Assembly: GCA_050246915.1 (NCBI GenBank)
Contig: JBFWVD010000012.1
Span: forward strand, 25,686-89,685
From: JBFWVD01 sp050246915
GTDB taxonomy: Bacteria; Actinomycetota; Acidimicrobiia; Acidimicrobiales; Ilumatobacteraceae
Direction: 5' to 3'
Length of the DNA: 64,000 nucleotides
Below are positions 16,542 through 24,092 of the stretch, in pieces. Each line of letters opens with the position of its first letter. Positions within the stretch are counted from its first letter, which is position 1. The notes beneath the pieces are model-generated. The model saw only the letters and a program-made list of their open reading frames with translations, did no database searches and was not told the DNA's origin. Both the position numbers and the translations under genes were made by a program.

Positions 16542-17162
16542 CTACTTCGGATTGCGGATGCCGAAGTCGATCTGACGAACGGTGTGGATCGGCAGTACGT
16601 CGTTGCGACCGAGCCACGAGGGCGTTGCCGCATGGTCCCCGTGAGGACGGGCCCAATCGACCCACTCGCCCCAGTCCTTGCGGCTGAGTTTGCTCCCGTG
16701 ATCTGGGTCGTATTTCGCACACTGCGCCCCGTACTCACGACCGAACCGCAACATCTCGAACGCGATCCACCAGTCCTCTTCCGAGCTCCACTTGCCATCG
16801 CCGGCGTAGGTGAGCAGCTGCAGTGAAGGGAACTCGATGACGGGACCACCGGGCTCGGGGTTGTCGGCGCGGTTGAGCCCCTTCCAGGTCACCCTGTCGC
16901 CTTCGATCTGATACCAGACCATGGCGGTGTACACGCCCGGCGCCGCCGACATCGTGCCCTCCAGGAACATCTGGATTTCCCGCGGACCGATGAACGTCCC
17001 CCAGTAGTGATCCCAATACCGGGCATCGTCGGTGAACAACTTCGACCACGCGATCCAGTCCTCCTGCACTGGACCCGTCATGAAGTAGTGGCGGAACGCC
17101 TCTTCGACCTCGGCCCGAGGATGACCCGGACCGGACACGTCGACACCAGAGACCGAACTCAT
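16542..17162 (-). CDS. SnoaL/NTF2-like protein
   Basis: The 206-residue cytosolic protein has an NTF2-like cone fold signature: EEAFRHYFMTG, WSKLFTDDARYWDHYWGTFIG, GPREIQMFLEG, and a beta-rich second half with VTWKGLNRADNPEPGG. Members act as small isomerases, cyclases or dehydratases in lipid and polyketide pathways, and the substrate is unknown. The ATG at 17162 has GAAGGGGG upstream; the longer frame to 17477 covers the divergent promoter and is not coding. It is divergent from an LLM-class oxidoreductase, an arrangement typical of actinobacterial steroid/xenobiotic degradation genes. Confidence 0.82.
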   Translation of the reverse strand: MSSVSGVDVSGPGHPRAEVEEAFRHYFMTGPVQEDWIAWSKLFTDDARYWDHYWGTFIGPREIQMFLEGTMSAAPGVYTAMVWYQIEGDRVTWKGLNRADNPEPGGPVIEFPSLQLLTYAGDGKWSSEEDWWIAFEMLRFGREYGAQCAKYDPDHGSKLSRKDWGEWVDWARPHGDHAATPSWLGRNDVLPIHTVRQIDFGIRNPK

Positions 17163-17276
17163 GTGTACCCCCTTCGTCGGACGCACAATATGCCCTGGAT
17201 CAATGCTCGGATATGGTGCCGAACCACCCCCGCAGAACCGTCCTGCGGAGCGGACCACGTCGCAGCGGAGGCCATC

Positions 17277-18173
17277 GTGAAGTTCATCTATCAGTACCCC
17301 GATACGACCGGACCCGACGTCGACATGCTCGACAGCGGCTCGGTCGCCGACGTCGCCCGCGCGCTCGACCAGTCCGGCTGGAGCGCCTTCGCCTTCACCG
17401 AGCACCCTGCTCCCGCCAGCCGTTGGCTCAACGCCGGCGGTCATCAGACGCTCGATCCGTTCGTCGCTCTCGGTCACGCGGCGGCGGTCACCACCAACAT
17501 CCGGCTCCTCACCTACCTGTGTGTGGTCCCGTATCGGAACCCGGCGCTCCTGGCGAAGTCAGCGGCTACCGTCGACAAGCTCTCCAATGGAAGGTTCATC
17601 CTCGGCGTCGGTACCGGTTACCTCAAGCCCGAGTTCCGCGCCCTCGGTGTCGACATCGAAGAGCGCAACGAACTGTTCGACGAAGCCCTCGATGTGCTCC
17701 CGTTGCACTGGTCCGGTGAGCCGTTCAACTACAGCGGCAAACACTTCGAAGCGCGCGACATCATCGCCCTGCCCAAGCCCGTGCAGAACCCGATCCCCAT
17801 CTGGATCGGCGGCAACGCCAAGCTGACGCTGCGACGGGTCGCCGAGAAGGCACAAGGCTGGATGCCGCTGCTGGGCCCCGCCGAGATGTTCAACGTGACG
17901 CGCTCACCCCACCTCGAAGCGCTCGACAGCGTCGTTGCCAAGTGGGCCGAACTCAAGGAGATGGCCGGTGATCGGGCCAAGGATCTCGACGTCGTGTACT
18001 CGTACATCGACGAGACCATCCACACGCCTGATGTCGACGTCGCCCGTCACAAGGACATGTTCGCCAGCATCGAAGCGATGGGCGCCACCCACATCATCGT
18101 CGCCGGTCGCCCGGCCGCGCCGAGTGCCACGATGTCGTTCATCGAAACGTTCGCGTCCACCTACATCAACTGA
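17277..18173 (+). CDS. LLM-class (F420-type) oxidoreductase, TIGR03619-like
   Basis: The 298-residue TIM-barrel luciferase-like protein most probably uses F420 or FMN. Motifs are WSAFAFTEHPAPASRW, LLTYLCVVPYRNPALLAKSAATVD split across beta3-beta4, and GRFILGVGTGYLKPEFRALG. The last is characteristic of the mycobacterial F420-dependent TIGR03619 group. GTG 17277 has GGAGG at 17267-17271. The TIGR03086 protein follows 24 bp later and an SDR 18 bp after that, so this is the first gene of a three-gene redox operon. The substrate is unknown. Confidence 0.88.
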   Translation: MKFIYQYPDTTGPDVDMLDSGSVADVARALDQSGWSAFAFTEHPAPASRWLNAGGHQTLDPFVALGHAAAVTTNIRLLTYLCVVPYRNPALLAKSAATVDKLSNGRFILGVGTGYLKPEFRALGVDIEERNELFDEALDVLPLHWSGEPFNYSGKHFEARDIIALPKPVQNPIPIWIGGNAKLTLRRVAEKAQGWMPLLGPAEMFNVTRSPHLEALDSVVAKWAELKEMAGDRAKDLDVVYSYIDETIHTPDVDVARHKDMFASIEAMGATHIIVAGRPAAPSATMSFIETFASTYIN

Positions 18174-18197
18174 ACGATCCTTCCAGGAGTGCACACC

Positions 18198-18758
18198 ATG
18201 AGCCTGCAACCGTACGAACAAGCCGTCGCGTCCACCCGCTCGGTGCTGGCCCAGGCCACTGCCGAACGCATGAGCGACCCGACGCCGTGCGCGTCGTGGA
18301 CGGTGGCCGACCTCATCAACCACGTCATCGGCGGGCAGCACTTCTTCGCAGCCGGCATGAACGGCACACCACCATCGGCCGATCACCCCGAGTTCGTCAA
18401 AGGCGATTTCGTCGCTGCCTTCGACGAGGCGGCCGCCGCTGCTCTCGCCGCGTTCGCCGCTGACGGAGCCCTCGGCAAGATGGTGAAGATGCCCTTCGGT
18501 GAGATGCCCGGCATGGTCGTGCTCGGACTCGCCACCACCGACACCTTCGTACACGGATGGGACCTCGCCAAGGCGCTCGGACTGTCGACCGACCTGAACC
18601 CAGAGCTGGCCACCGCGCTGCTCGCCCAGTCCGAGAAGAGCATCAGCGACGGGTTCCGCGGTCCTGACGGCAAGGCACCGTTCGGCGCCAAGCAGTCAGC
18701 CGACAATGCCGCCACCGCGGCCGACAAGCTCGCGGCGTTCCTCGGCCGCACGATCTGA
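18198..18758 (+). CDS. TIGR03086 family DinB-like metal-binding protein
   Basis: The 186-residue helical-bundle protein of the mycothiol-dependent maleylpyruvate isomerase/DinB type is marked by SDPTPCASWTVADLINHVIGGQHFFA, quoted here across two helices, and TTDTFVHGWDLAKALG. These supply the three His/Asp metal-ligand positions of the fold. Relatives bind Zn or Ni and some use mycothiol, but the activity is not established. ATG 18198 is preferred over the in-frame GTG 18189 because AGGAG lies eight bases upstream of it. It is in an operon with an LLM oxidoreductase and an SDR. Confidence 0.85.
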   Translation: MSLQPYEQAVASTRSVLAQATAERMSDPTPCASWTVADLINHVIGGQHFFAAGMNGTPPSADHPEFVKGDFVAAFDEAAAAALAAFAADGALGKMVKMPFGEMPGMVVLGLATTDTFVHGWDLAKALGLSTDLNPELATALLAQSEKSISDGFRGPDGKAPFGAKQSADNAATAADKLAAFLGRTI

Positions 18759-18776
18759 TCGCGGCGCCCAGCGATC

Positions 18777-19667
18777 ATGGGGGTCCTCGACGGGCGCGTC
18801 GTCATCGTCACCGGCGCCGGACGCGGCGCCGGTGAGGCCTACGCCACGTTGGCGGCCCGCGAGGGCGCTGCCGTGGTGGTCAACGACGTTGACGGAGACG
18901 CCGCTCACGCCGTTGTCGACGCCATCACGTCATCGGGCTTCGAGGCTGTCGCCCACGTGGCCGACATCGGCTCGTGGGCTGCAGCCGATGTGCTGGTGAG
19001 CACAACCCTCGATCGATTCGGCCAACTGGACGGTCTCGTCAACAATGCCGGGCTGTTCCACACCGCGTACGCGCTCGATCAGGACGAGGAATCGTTCCGC
19101 CGCCTGCTCGACGTGAACGTGATCGGGCTCGCGGCATGCGGGGTGCACGCCATGCGGCACATGGTCCGCCAAGGCAGCGGATCGGTCGTGAACGTCACGT
19201 CGGGTTCGTGGACGGGGATGAGCGGCGTGAGCGCCTACGGCGCGAGCAAGGGCGCGGTCGCGTCACTGACCTACACGTGGGCTCTCGAACTGGCCGGGAC
19301 CGGCGTGCGCGTCAACGCCATCAGCCCCTTGGCGCGCACGCGGATGGTGGAGCAGATGTTCGACTTCCATGCCGACGACCCGGGGTGGAGCAAGCTCAAT
19401 CTCGACCATCTCCCGCCACCGGCGGCCAACGCGCCCACCGTCGTATACCTGCTGTCCGATCTGGCCAACGAAGTGCACGGCCAGATCGTTCGCATCAACG
19501 TCGGTGAACTGGCGCTCATGTCTCACCCCGGTGCGATCGATCCGTTCGCACGTGGGGGCGCCGTCAGCATCGAGGCGGTGGCCGATGCCTTTGCCGGCGT
19601 GCTGTCCGATCAACTGCAGCCGGTCGGGCTCCATCGGACAGCGTATGAACCCCGCAAGGAACGTTGA
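18777..19667 (+). CDS. SDR family oxidoreductase
   Basis: The 296-residue classical short-chain dehydrogenase has the cofactor motif TGAGRGAGEAY near residue 12, an NNAG motif (LVNNAGLFH), catalytic Ser in VTSGSWTGMSG, and YGASK as the Tyr-x-x-x-Lys pair. The extra C-terminal 45 residues beyond the core resemble multifunctional-enzyme-type (2-enoyl-CoA hydratase 2/HSD17B4-like) SDRs of actinobacteria. NAD(H) or NADP(H) and the substrate cannot be settled. It is the third gene of the operon starting with the LLM oxidoreductase. Confidence 0.88.
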   Translation: MGVLDGRVVIVTGAGRGAGEAYATLAAREGAAVVVNDVDGDAAHAVVDAITSSGFEAVAHVADIGSWAAADVLVSTTLDRFGQLDGLVNNAGLFHTAYALDQDEESFRRLLDVNVIGLAACGVHAMRHMVRQGSGSVVNVTSGSWTGMSGVSAYGASKGAVASLTYTWALELAGTGVRVNAISPLARTRMVEQMFDFHADDPGWSKLNLDHLPPPAANAPTVVYLLSDLANEVHGQIVRINVGELALMSHPGAIDPFARGGAVSIEAVADAFAGVLSDQLQPVGLHRTAYEPRKER

Positions 19668-19793
19668 GGCCGTACTGTGGGGATCCCCCCGTCGGTCATG
19701 GAATCGTCAGGCAGCGATAACGCGTTTGTTCCCCGCGCGACACACGCGCTGCGTACGTTCCGATCGACGTCAGTGTCAGAGAGGACGGCGCAC

Positions 19794-20240
19794 ATGCTCA
19801 AGCGCACCCATGAACGAACGGGTGAGAAGGTCACCTTCTCACTCACGATCGATCAACCCGTTTCGGTTGTCGGCGATTTCAACGGCTGGGATCCCCACGC
19901 TCACCCGCTCGCGAAGCGCACCAACGGCACCCGGTCGGTCGCCGTCGTGCTGCCGGCCGGGCGGTACGCGTTCCGTTACCTCGCCGCCGACGGTGAGTTC
20001 TTCGACGACGAGGCCGCCGACGGTTACGAAGAGAACGGCTTCGGCGGCTTCCACGGCATCCTCCTCGTGTCCGGCGCCTCGCTAGCGGCCAAGGACGGCA
20101 AGAAGGTGAAGGCGGACAAATCGGCCAAAGGAGAACCGACCGAAAAGCCCGCCGCCAAGAAGAGCACCACCAAGAAGACCGGCGCTGAGCCTGGTGTGGT
20201 CGCAAAGGCCCTCAAGAGAGCTGCCAAGCTGACTGCATGA
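19794..20240 (+). CDS. Isolated CBM48/isoamylase N-terminal (glycogen-binding) domain protein
   Basis: The 148-residue protein has a single E-set/CBM48 domain: VTFSLTIDQPVSVVGDFNGWD with the hallmark GDFNGWDP, then LPAGRYAFRYLAADGEFFDDE. Such domains occur in AMPK beta and glycogen-branching enzymes, where they bind alpha-glucan. Here there is no catalytic domain. The last 50 residues are Lys/Ala-rich (KADKSAKGEPTEKPAAKK), suggesting a disordered, nucleic-acid- or membrane-binding tail. ATG 19794 has GAGAGGA upstream; the longer frame to 19677 is unsupported. The stop overlaps the next start by 4 bp. Confidence 0.82.
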   Translation: MLKRTHERTGEKVTFSLTIDQPVSVVGDFNGWDPHAHPLAKRTNGTRSVAVVLPAGRYAFRYLAADGEFFDDEAADGYEENGFGGFHGILLVSGASLAAKDGKKVKADKSAKGEPTEKPAAKKSTTKKTGAEPGVVAKALKRAAKLTA

Positions 20241-21511
20241 TCCAACGCACTGCCGGCGACGCCTCTGACGTTCTCCAACACATCCACGCCGGCACGGATC
20301 TCATCGTCCCGATCGCCAACGGCGAGCCGGTTGCGCTCCTCGATGCCATCGAGGCCGCCGCCCCATCGATGAAGGACGTGCGCGTCCATCAGATGCACGC
20401 TCTGCGCGATCGTCCGTACCTGCACGGCACGTACGGATCGTCACTGCGTCACATCTCGTACTTCCTGTCCCACGTGACCCGCCCGCGATTCGCTGAGGGC
20501 CATGTCGAGCTCGTGCCGAATCACTTCAGCGAGATGTATCCGTTGCTGCGAGATCGGTGCCCGGACCCGTTGGTGATCGCCACGGTGGCCCCGCCCGATC
20601 GACACGGGTACATGTCGCTGGGCGTCAACGCCGACTACGTCGCGTCGTTCATCGGTCGAGCGCGGTTCTTCGTCGAGGTGAACGAGCACATGCCTCGCAC
20701 GTTCGGCCGCAACCAACTCCACATGTCCCAAGTGCTGGGGTGGACAGAGCACCATGAGTCGCTCGTGGAGATCACCCCGGTGGAGCCCGATGATCTCGAC
20801 CGGCGGATCGCATCGTTCGTGGCGGAACGCATCCCCCACGGAGCAACCATCCAGACCGGCATCGGTGCCATCCCCAACGCCATCTTGTCGTCACTCACCG
20901 ATCACCGGAACCTGGGCGTGCACACCGAACTGCTCTCCGACGGTCTCATCGATCTGGTCGAGACCGGCGTGGTGAACGGCGTGCGCAAACGGATGAACCG
21001 CACCAAGACGGTGGGGACCTTCGCGCTCGGGACCCAACGGCTCTACGACTTCTTGGCCGAGAACCCGGCAGTCGAGTTGTGGCCAGTGAGCTACGTGAAC
21101 GACCCGCGCCGCATCGCTGGTGAGCCCTATTTCGTGTCCATCAACGCAACGGTCGAGATCGATCTGCTCGGTCAGTGCGCATCCGAGACGATCGGCGGGC
21201 ACTACTGGAGCTCCTCGGGTGGCCAGGGTGACTTCGCCCGAGGCGCGATGTACTCCGAAGGTGGCCAAGGCTTCATCGTCTGCCACTCCACCGCGCACGG
21301 TGGGAAGGTGTCCCGGATCGTCCCGTCGTTCGTGCCGGGCACCGTCGTGACCACGCACAAGAACACGGTCGACAAGGTGGTCACCGAGTTCGGCGTGGCC
21401 GAGTTGCGTGGACGGACGGTACGCGAGCGGGCAGAAGCGCTCATCGCCATCGCGCACCCCGATCATCGCGACACGCTGCGGTTCGAAGGGCACAAGCTCG
21501 GTTACCTGTGA
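20237..21511 (+). CDS. Acetyl-CoA hydrolase/4-hydroxybutyrate CoA-transferase family protein
   Basis: The 424-residue family I-type CoA-transferase moves CoA between acyl-CoA and a free acid (acetate, 4-hydroxybutyrate or similar). Recognisable blocks are IPNAILSSL, HTELLSDGLIDLVETG, VEIDLLGQCASETIGG (with candidate catalytic Glu), GGQGDFARGA and VVTEFGVAELRGRTVRERAEALI. The last is highly typical of the AcH-hydro C-terminal domain. The ATG overlaps the CBM48 gene stop (ATGA), so the two are translationally coupled, an odd pairing of glycogen-binding and CoA-transfer functions. It is followed by a tRNA gene. Confidence 0.9.
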   Translation: MIQRTAGDASDVLQHIHAGTDLIVPIANGEPVALLDAIEAAAPSMKDVRVHQMHALRDRPYLHGTYGSSLRHISYFLSHVTRPRFAEGHVELVPNHFSEMYPLLRDRCPDPLVIATVAPPDRHGYMSLGVNADYVASFIGRARFFVEVNEHMPRTFGRNQLHMSQVLGWTEHHESLVEITPVEPDDLDRRIASFVAERIPHGATIQTGIGAIPNAILSSLTDHRNLGVHTELLSDGLIDLVETGVVNGVRKRMNRTKTVGTFALGTQRLYDFLAENPAVELWPVSYVNDPRRIAGEPYFVSINATVEIDLLGQCASETIGGHYWSSSGGQGDFARGAMYSEGGQGFIVCHSTAHGGKVSRIVPSFVPGTVVTTHKNTVDKVVTEFGVAELRGRTVRERAEALIAIAHPDHRDTLRFEGHKLGYL

Positions 21512-21601
21512 CCGGATCTCGGCTCACGGATCACCCGCTCAGCACCGGTGGCATCGTGATAGCTGGCGCACCGACGACCCCGACTCACTACAGTTGTGAG
21601 C

Positions 21602-21692
21602 GGAGTGGTGCCAGAGCGGCCGAATGGGGCACCCTGCTAAGGTGTTGACCGGGTAAACCGGTCCGTGGGTTCAAATCCCACCCACTCCGCCA
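21602..21692 (+). tRNA. tRNA-Ser(GCT)
   Basis: Acceptor GGAGTGG/CCACTCC pairs, with discriminator G and an encoded CCA. The anticodon loop CTGCTAA has GCT at 21636-21638. A long variable arm (GTTGACCGGGTAAACCGGTC) and T-loop GGTTCAAATCC confirm a class II serine tRNA reading AGC/AGT. Confidence 0.97.
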
Positions 21693-21696
21693 TTGG

Positions 21697-21735
21697 GGGC
21701 TCGTGAGGTCATCTCATGAGCCCTCTGTTGCATTT
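21697..21735 (+). terminator. Hairpin terminator after tRNA-Ser(GCT)
   Basis: GGGCTCGTGAG (21697-21707) pairs with CTCATGAGCCC (21713-21723) as an 11-bp stem with one G-T wobble and a GTCAT loop. A T-rich tail (TCTGTTGCATTTT) follows. It starts four bases after the tRNA CCA and is probably its intrinsic terminator. Confidence 0.7.
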
Positions 21736-21825
21736 TCGTGACGGTTTGACCTAAACCATGCGCACGTTCCCACGCCGGGCACCCCGCAATCTTGGGGAGT
21801 CCACCCGACACGAGGAAGAAGATCG

Positions 21826-22704
21826 TTGCCCACAGACCACTTCACCAGACCCGGGCGGGGTCAGTCGAAGCGACTGGCGGCCATCGCTGCGGCGGCTGTC
21901 GTCGCCATCGCTGGCAGTGCAGGGCTCACCCACGCCGTGTCCGGTGGCTCTGACTCCGAGGTGCGCGTAGAAGCGGTCGTCGTTACCAACCCGATGCTCG
22001 CCGAGGCGGCGACCACGGTAGCCACGACCACCACCGTTGCCGCCACAACCGTGGCGACCACGATCGCCCCCACGACCGTCGCCACCACCATCGCAGCGAC
22101 CACCGAGGCAACCACCGCACTCACGACGGCCGCCCCGGCTCCAAAGGCAACGCCGACGACGAAGGCGACCACCACGACCAAGAAGCCGGCGAGCACGACC
22201 AAAGCCACGACGACCACCAGGAAGACGACCACCACAACTAAGGCCACGACGACCACCAAGGCCGCGACAACGACAAGGGCAACCACCACGACGCGGGGCA
22301 CCACCACAACTGCCCCGGCCGTCGCCGGCTCAGTGGTGTTCCCCAGCCTCGGCGATGTGCCGTCCGGGCTCACGTCGATCGGTTCGTTCCGAGTGGTCTG
22401 TTACTCCGGTGGGACCCGGACGGCGTCGGGGCAGCCAACCGGGACCAACGTGGTCGCCGTGGACAAGTCGGTCATCCCGTTGTGGACCGAGATCTACATC
22501 GACGGAGTGGGCTGGCGTACTGCGCTCGACACCGGCTCCGCTATAAGGGGCAACATCCTCGACATCTGGATGCCCACGCTCGCCGACTGCCAGTCCTGGG
22601 GGTCACGCAACAGAGCCGTGTTCGCCAGGGAAGCACTGGCCACCACGACGACCGCCGCGGCCACGACGACCACCGCCGCGCCACCCGACACAGAACCCCA
22701 ATGA
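21826..22704 (+). CDS. Exported Thr-rich 3D-domain cell-wall protein
   Basis: The 292-residue protein has an N-terminal signal/anchor (KRLAAIAAAAVVAIAGSAG). A Thr/Lys/Ala linker of about 110 residues follows, then a 3D domain around residues 170-255, named for three conserved Asp. The three are visible in VVAVDKSVIP, TALDTGSAIRG and GNILDIWMP. The 3D fold is shared by MltA-type lytic transglycosylases and Rpf-like proteins and acts on or binds peptidoglycan. A second short Thr/Ala tail ends the protein. The start is TTG 21826 with GAGGAAG upstream and no better ATG/GTG. It lies between two tRNA genes as a single transcription unit. Confidence 0.87.
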   Translation: MPTDHFTRPGRGQSKRLAAIAAAAVVAIAGSAGLTHAVSGGSDSEVRVEAVVVTNPMLAEAATTVATTTTVAATTVATTIAPTTVATTIAATTEATTALTTAAPAPKATPTTKATTTTKKPASTTKATTTTRKTTTTTKATTTTKAATTTRATTTTRGTTTTAPAVAGSVVFPSLGDVPSGLTSIGSFRVVCYSGGTRTASGQPTGTNVVAVDKSVIPLWTEIYIDGVGWRTALDTGSAIRGNILDIWMPTLADCQSWGSRNRAVFAREALATTTTAAATTTTAAPPDTEPQ

Positions 22705-22782
22705 CCAGCGGCCAAGCCGCTCGATAGCGAACGGGTTTCTGCCGAGGCGCCTGGCCGCGTACACTGCATGCCCGCACGTACT

Positions 22783-22855
22783 GCGCCGGTAGCTCAATGG
22801 ATAGAGCATCTGACTACGGATCAGAAGGTTGGGGGTTCGAGTCCCTCCCGGCGCA
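22783..22855 (+). tRNA. tRNA-Arg(ACG)
   Basis: Acceptor GCGCCGG/CCGGCGC pairs with discriminator A and no encoded CCA. The anticodon loop CTACGGA has ACG at 22816-22818, the D arm is GTAGCTCAATGGATAGAGC, and the T loop is GGTTCGAGTCC. It would read CGN codons after A-to-I editing by TadA, which is encoded at 52222-52671. Confidence 0.97.
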
Positions 22856-22883
22856 CTCGCTGATGTCGCGAGACATCACAGAG

Positions 22884-22918
22884 AACCCGAACCCCCAGGG
22901 TTCGGGTTTCTTGCTTTT
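22884..22918 (+). terminator. Rho-independent terminator after tRNA-Arg
   Basis: AACCCGAACCC (22884-22894) pairs perfectly with GGGTTCGGGTT (22898-22908) around a CCA loop. The tail TCTTGCTTTT follows. It ends the tRNA-Arg transcript and lies between convergent units. Confidence 0.85.
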
Positions 22919-22943
22919 CGCCGGTCCGGCCGGTGCGAGGGCG

Positions 22944-23729
22944 TCACGGCAGCGTGGTGAGACCACCTTCGACCATCAAGGTCATGCCGGTGAGATAGGC
23001 CGAATCCGGACCGGCCAGGAACACGGCGACACGCGCACAGTCGGTCGGCTGCCCCCATCGTCGCAACGGGATCATCTGCTGCGTGGCCTCACGGCGACCA
23101 GGGTCGTCAGCGAACACGCCGCGGGCGGAGTCGGTTTCGATGACCGGGTTGATGACGTTCACACAGATGCCGTACTTGCCCCAACCGTTGGCGGCCGTGC
23201 GGCTCAGTGCGCGCACCGCTTCCTTGTTGCAGTTGTAGGCGACGGAATCGGGATTGCACATGATGCCGCGACGCGAACCGAAGTTGATCACCCGTCCGCT
23301 GCCGCTGCTCTTGAGGTACGGGAACGCGAACTGCATGGCCAGCAACGTGGCGCGCACACCGGTGTCGAACGTCCAGTCCCATTCCTCTTCGGTGACGTCC
23401 TCGACGTTGGTCTGCGGTGACGAGACCGTCGGCTGGGCCTGAGTCCCGAACGACTGCGCGTTGTTGACCAAGATGTCGATACCGCCGAACGCCTCGACCG
23501 CGCGATCGACCATGGAACGCAACTGGGCCTTGTCGCTCACGTCGACCACGGCTCCCACCGCCGTGCCGCCCGCGTCGACGATGGAGGCGACCACCTCGTC
23601 AACGGTGCTCGCCGTCCGTGAGGCCACCACGACTCGGGCCCCTTCGATGGCGTACTGCTCCGCGATGGCGCGACCGATGCCCCGACCTGCCCCCGTCACG
23701 ATCGCCACCTTGCCGTCGAGCACACCCAT
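22944..23729 (-). CDS. SDR family oxidoreductase
   Basis: The 261-residue classical SDR has the cofactor motif TGAGRGIGRAI, the NNAQ variant (ILVNNAQSFG) in place of NNAG, FGSRRG in the catalytic Ser region and YNCNK as the Tyr-x-x-x-Lys pair. ATG 23729 has GGAGGGG upstream. The conserved start (MGVLDGKVAIVTGAGRGIG) resembles the SDR at 18777 (MGVLDGRVVIVTGAGRG). It is divergent from the P450 gene across a 363-bp gap that holds a palindromic operator candidate 83 bp upstream of this start. Confidence 0.88.
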   Translation of the reverse strand: MGVLDGKVAIVTGAGRGIGRAIAEQYAIEGARVVVASRTASTVDEVVASIVDAGGTAVGAVVDVSDKAQLRSMVDRAVEAFGGIDILVNNAQSFGTQAQPTVSSPQTNVEDVTEEEWDWTFDTGVRATLLAMQFAFPYLKSSGSGRVINFGSRRGIMCNPDSVAYNCNKEAVRALSRTAANGWGKYGICVNVINPVIETDSARGVFADDPGRREATQQMIPLRRWGQPTDCARVAVFLAGPDSAYLTGMTLMVEGGLTTLP

Positions 23730-24092
23730 GGAACCCCTCCAAACATCCTGTCCCCTGCTCGTAACGTACCTGCCATACCGTCCGCTCTCGCACTCACCGC
23801 AACCAGCGATGGTCAACTCCAATTGACGTCATCGCCGAAGCTGCGGCGGGAGCGGGTCCACGTCGCTGGGCATCCCCCGTGCGCTCACCGCCGAGGCGGT
23901 GCCGGCGTTGCGGGGGCCACTGGCCTCGGGCGCCTCGAACTGGCCAGTTTCCGGATGAGCAACGGCGACCCAGCGGTTCAACAGTTGAGATCGATGACGA
24001 ACGGACCCGAGAACTCTTCGCGATCACGGCCTGGTACCTTCCGCACTGCGGTCAGCGGGGGCTGGCAGCAATACGGCCCGGGGAGAACACAC
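23730..24092. other. 363-bp divergent promoter region between SDR and cytochrome P450
   Basis: No gene is supported here. An open frame on the plus strand runs into the P450 but lacks protein-like composition. The region holds the palindrome GTCAACTCCAATTGAC at 23812-23827 and an SD-like GGGGAG just before the P450 start. It is the expected control region for both flanking genes. Confidence 0.6.
23812..23827. promoter_or_regulatory. Candidate operator, palindrome GTCAA-N6-TTGAC
   Basis: GTCAACTCCAATTGAC is a perfect 5-6-5 inverted repeat in the SDR/P450 divergent promoter. Three more exact copies occur in the window (25714-25729, 54462-54477, 62150-62165) and one single-mismatch intergenic copy is at 29267-29282. 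The architecture is that of a dimeric regulator site; the protein is unknown. Confidence 0.5.

Noticed and set aside
18880..18896. Near copy of the palindrome (GTCAA-N5-TTGAC) in an SDR gene
   Set aside because: Spacing is off by one and the bases are fixed by the VVNDVDGD codons.
21990..22320. CRISPR-like short repeats
   Set aside because: They are ACC/ACG codon runs encoding a Thr-rich linker; no constant repeat-spacer pattern exists.
21602..22855. Integrated element at tRNA genes
   Set aside because: No integrase, no att-like duplication of a tRNA 3' end and no phage gene were found near any of the five tRNAs.
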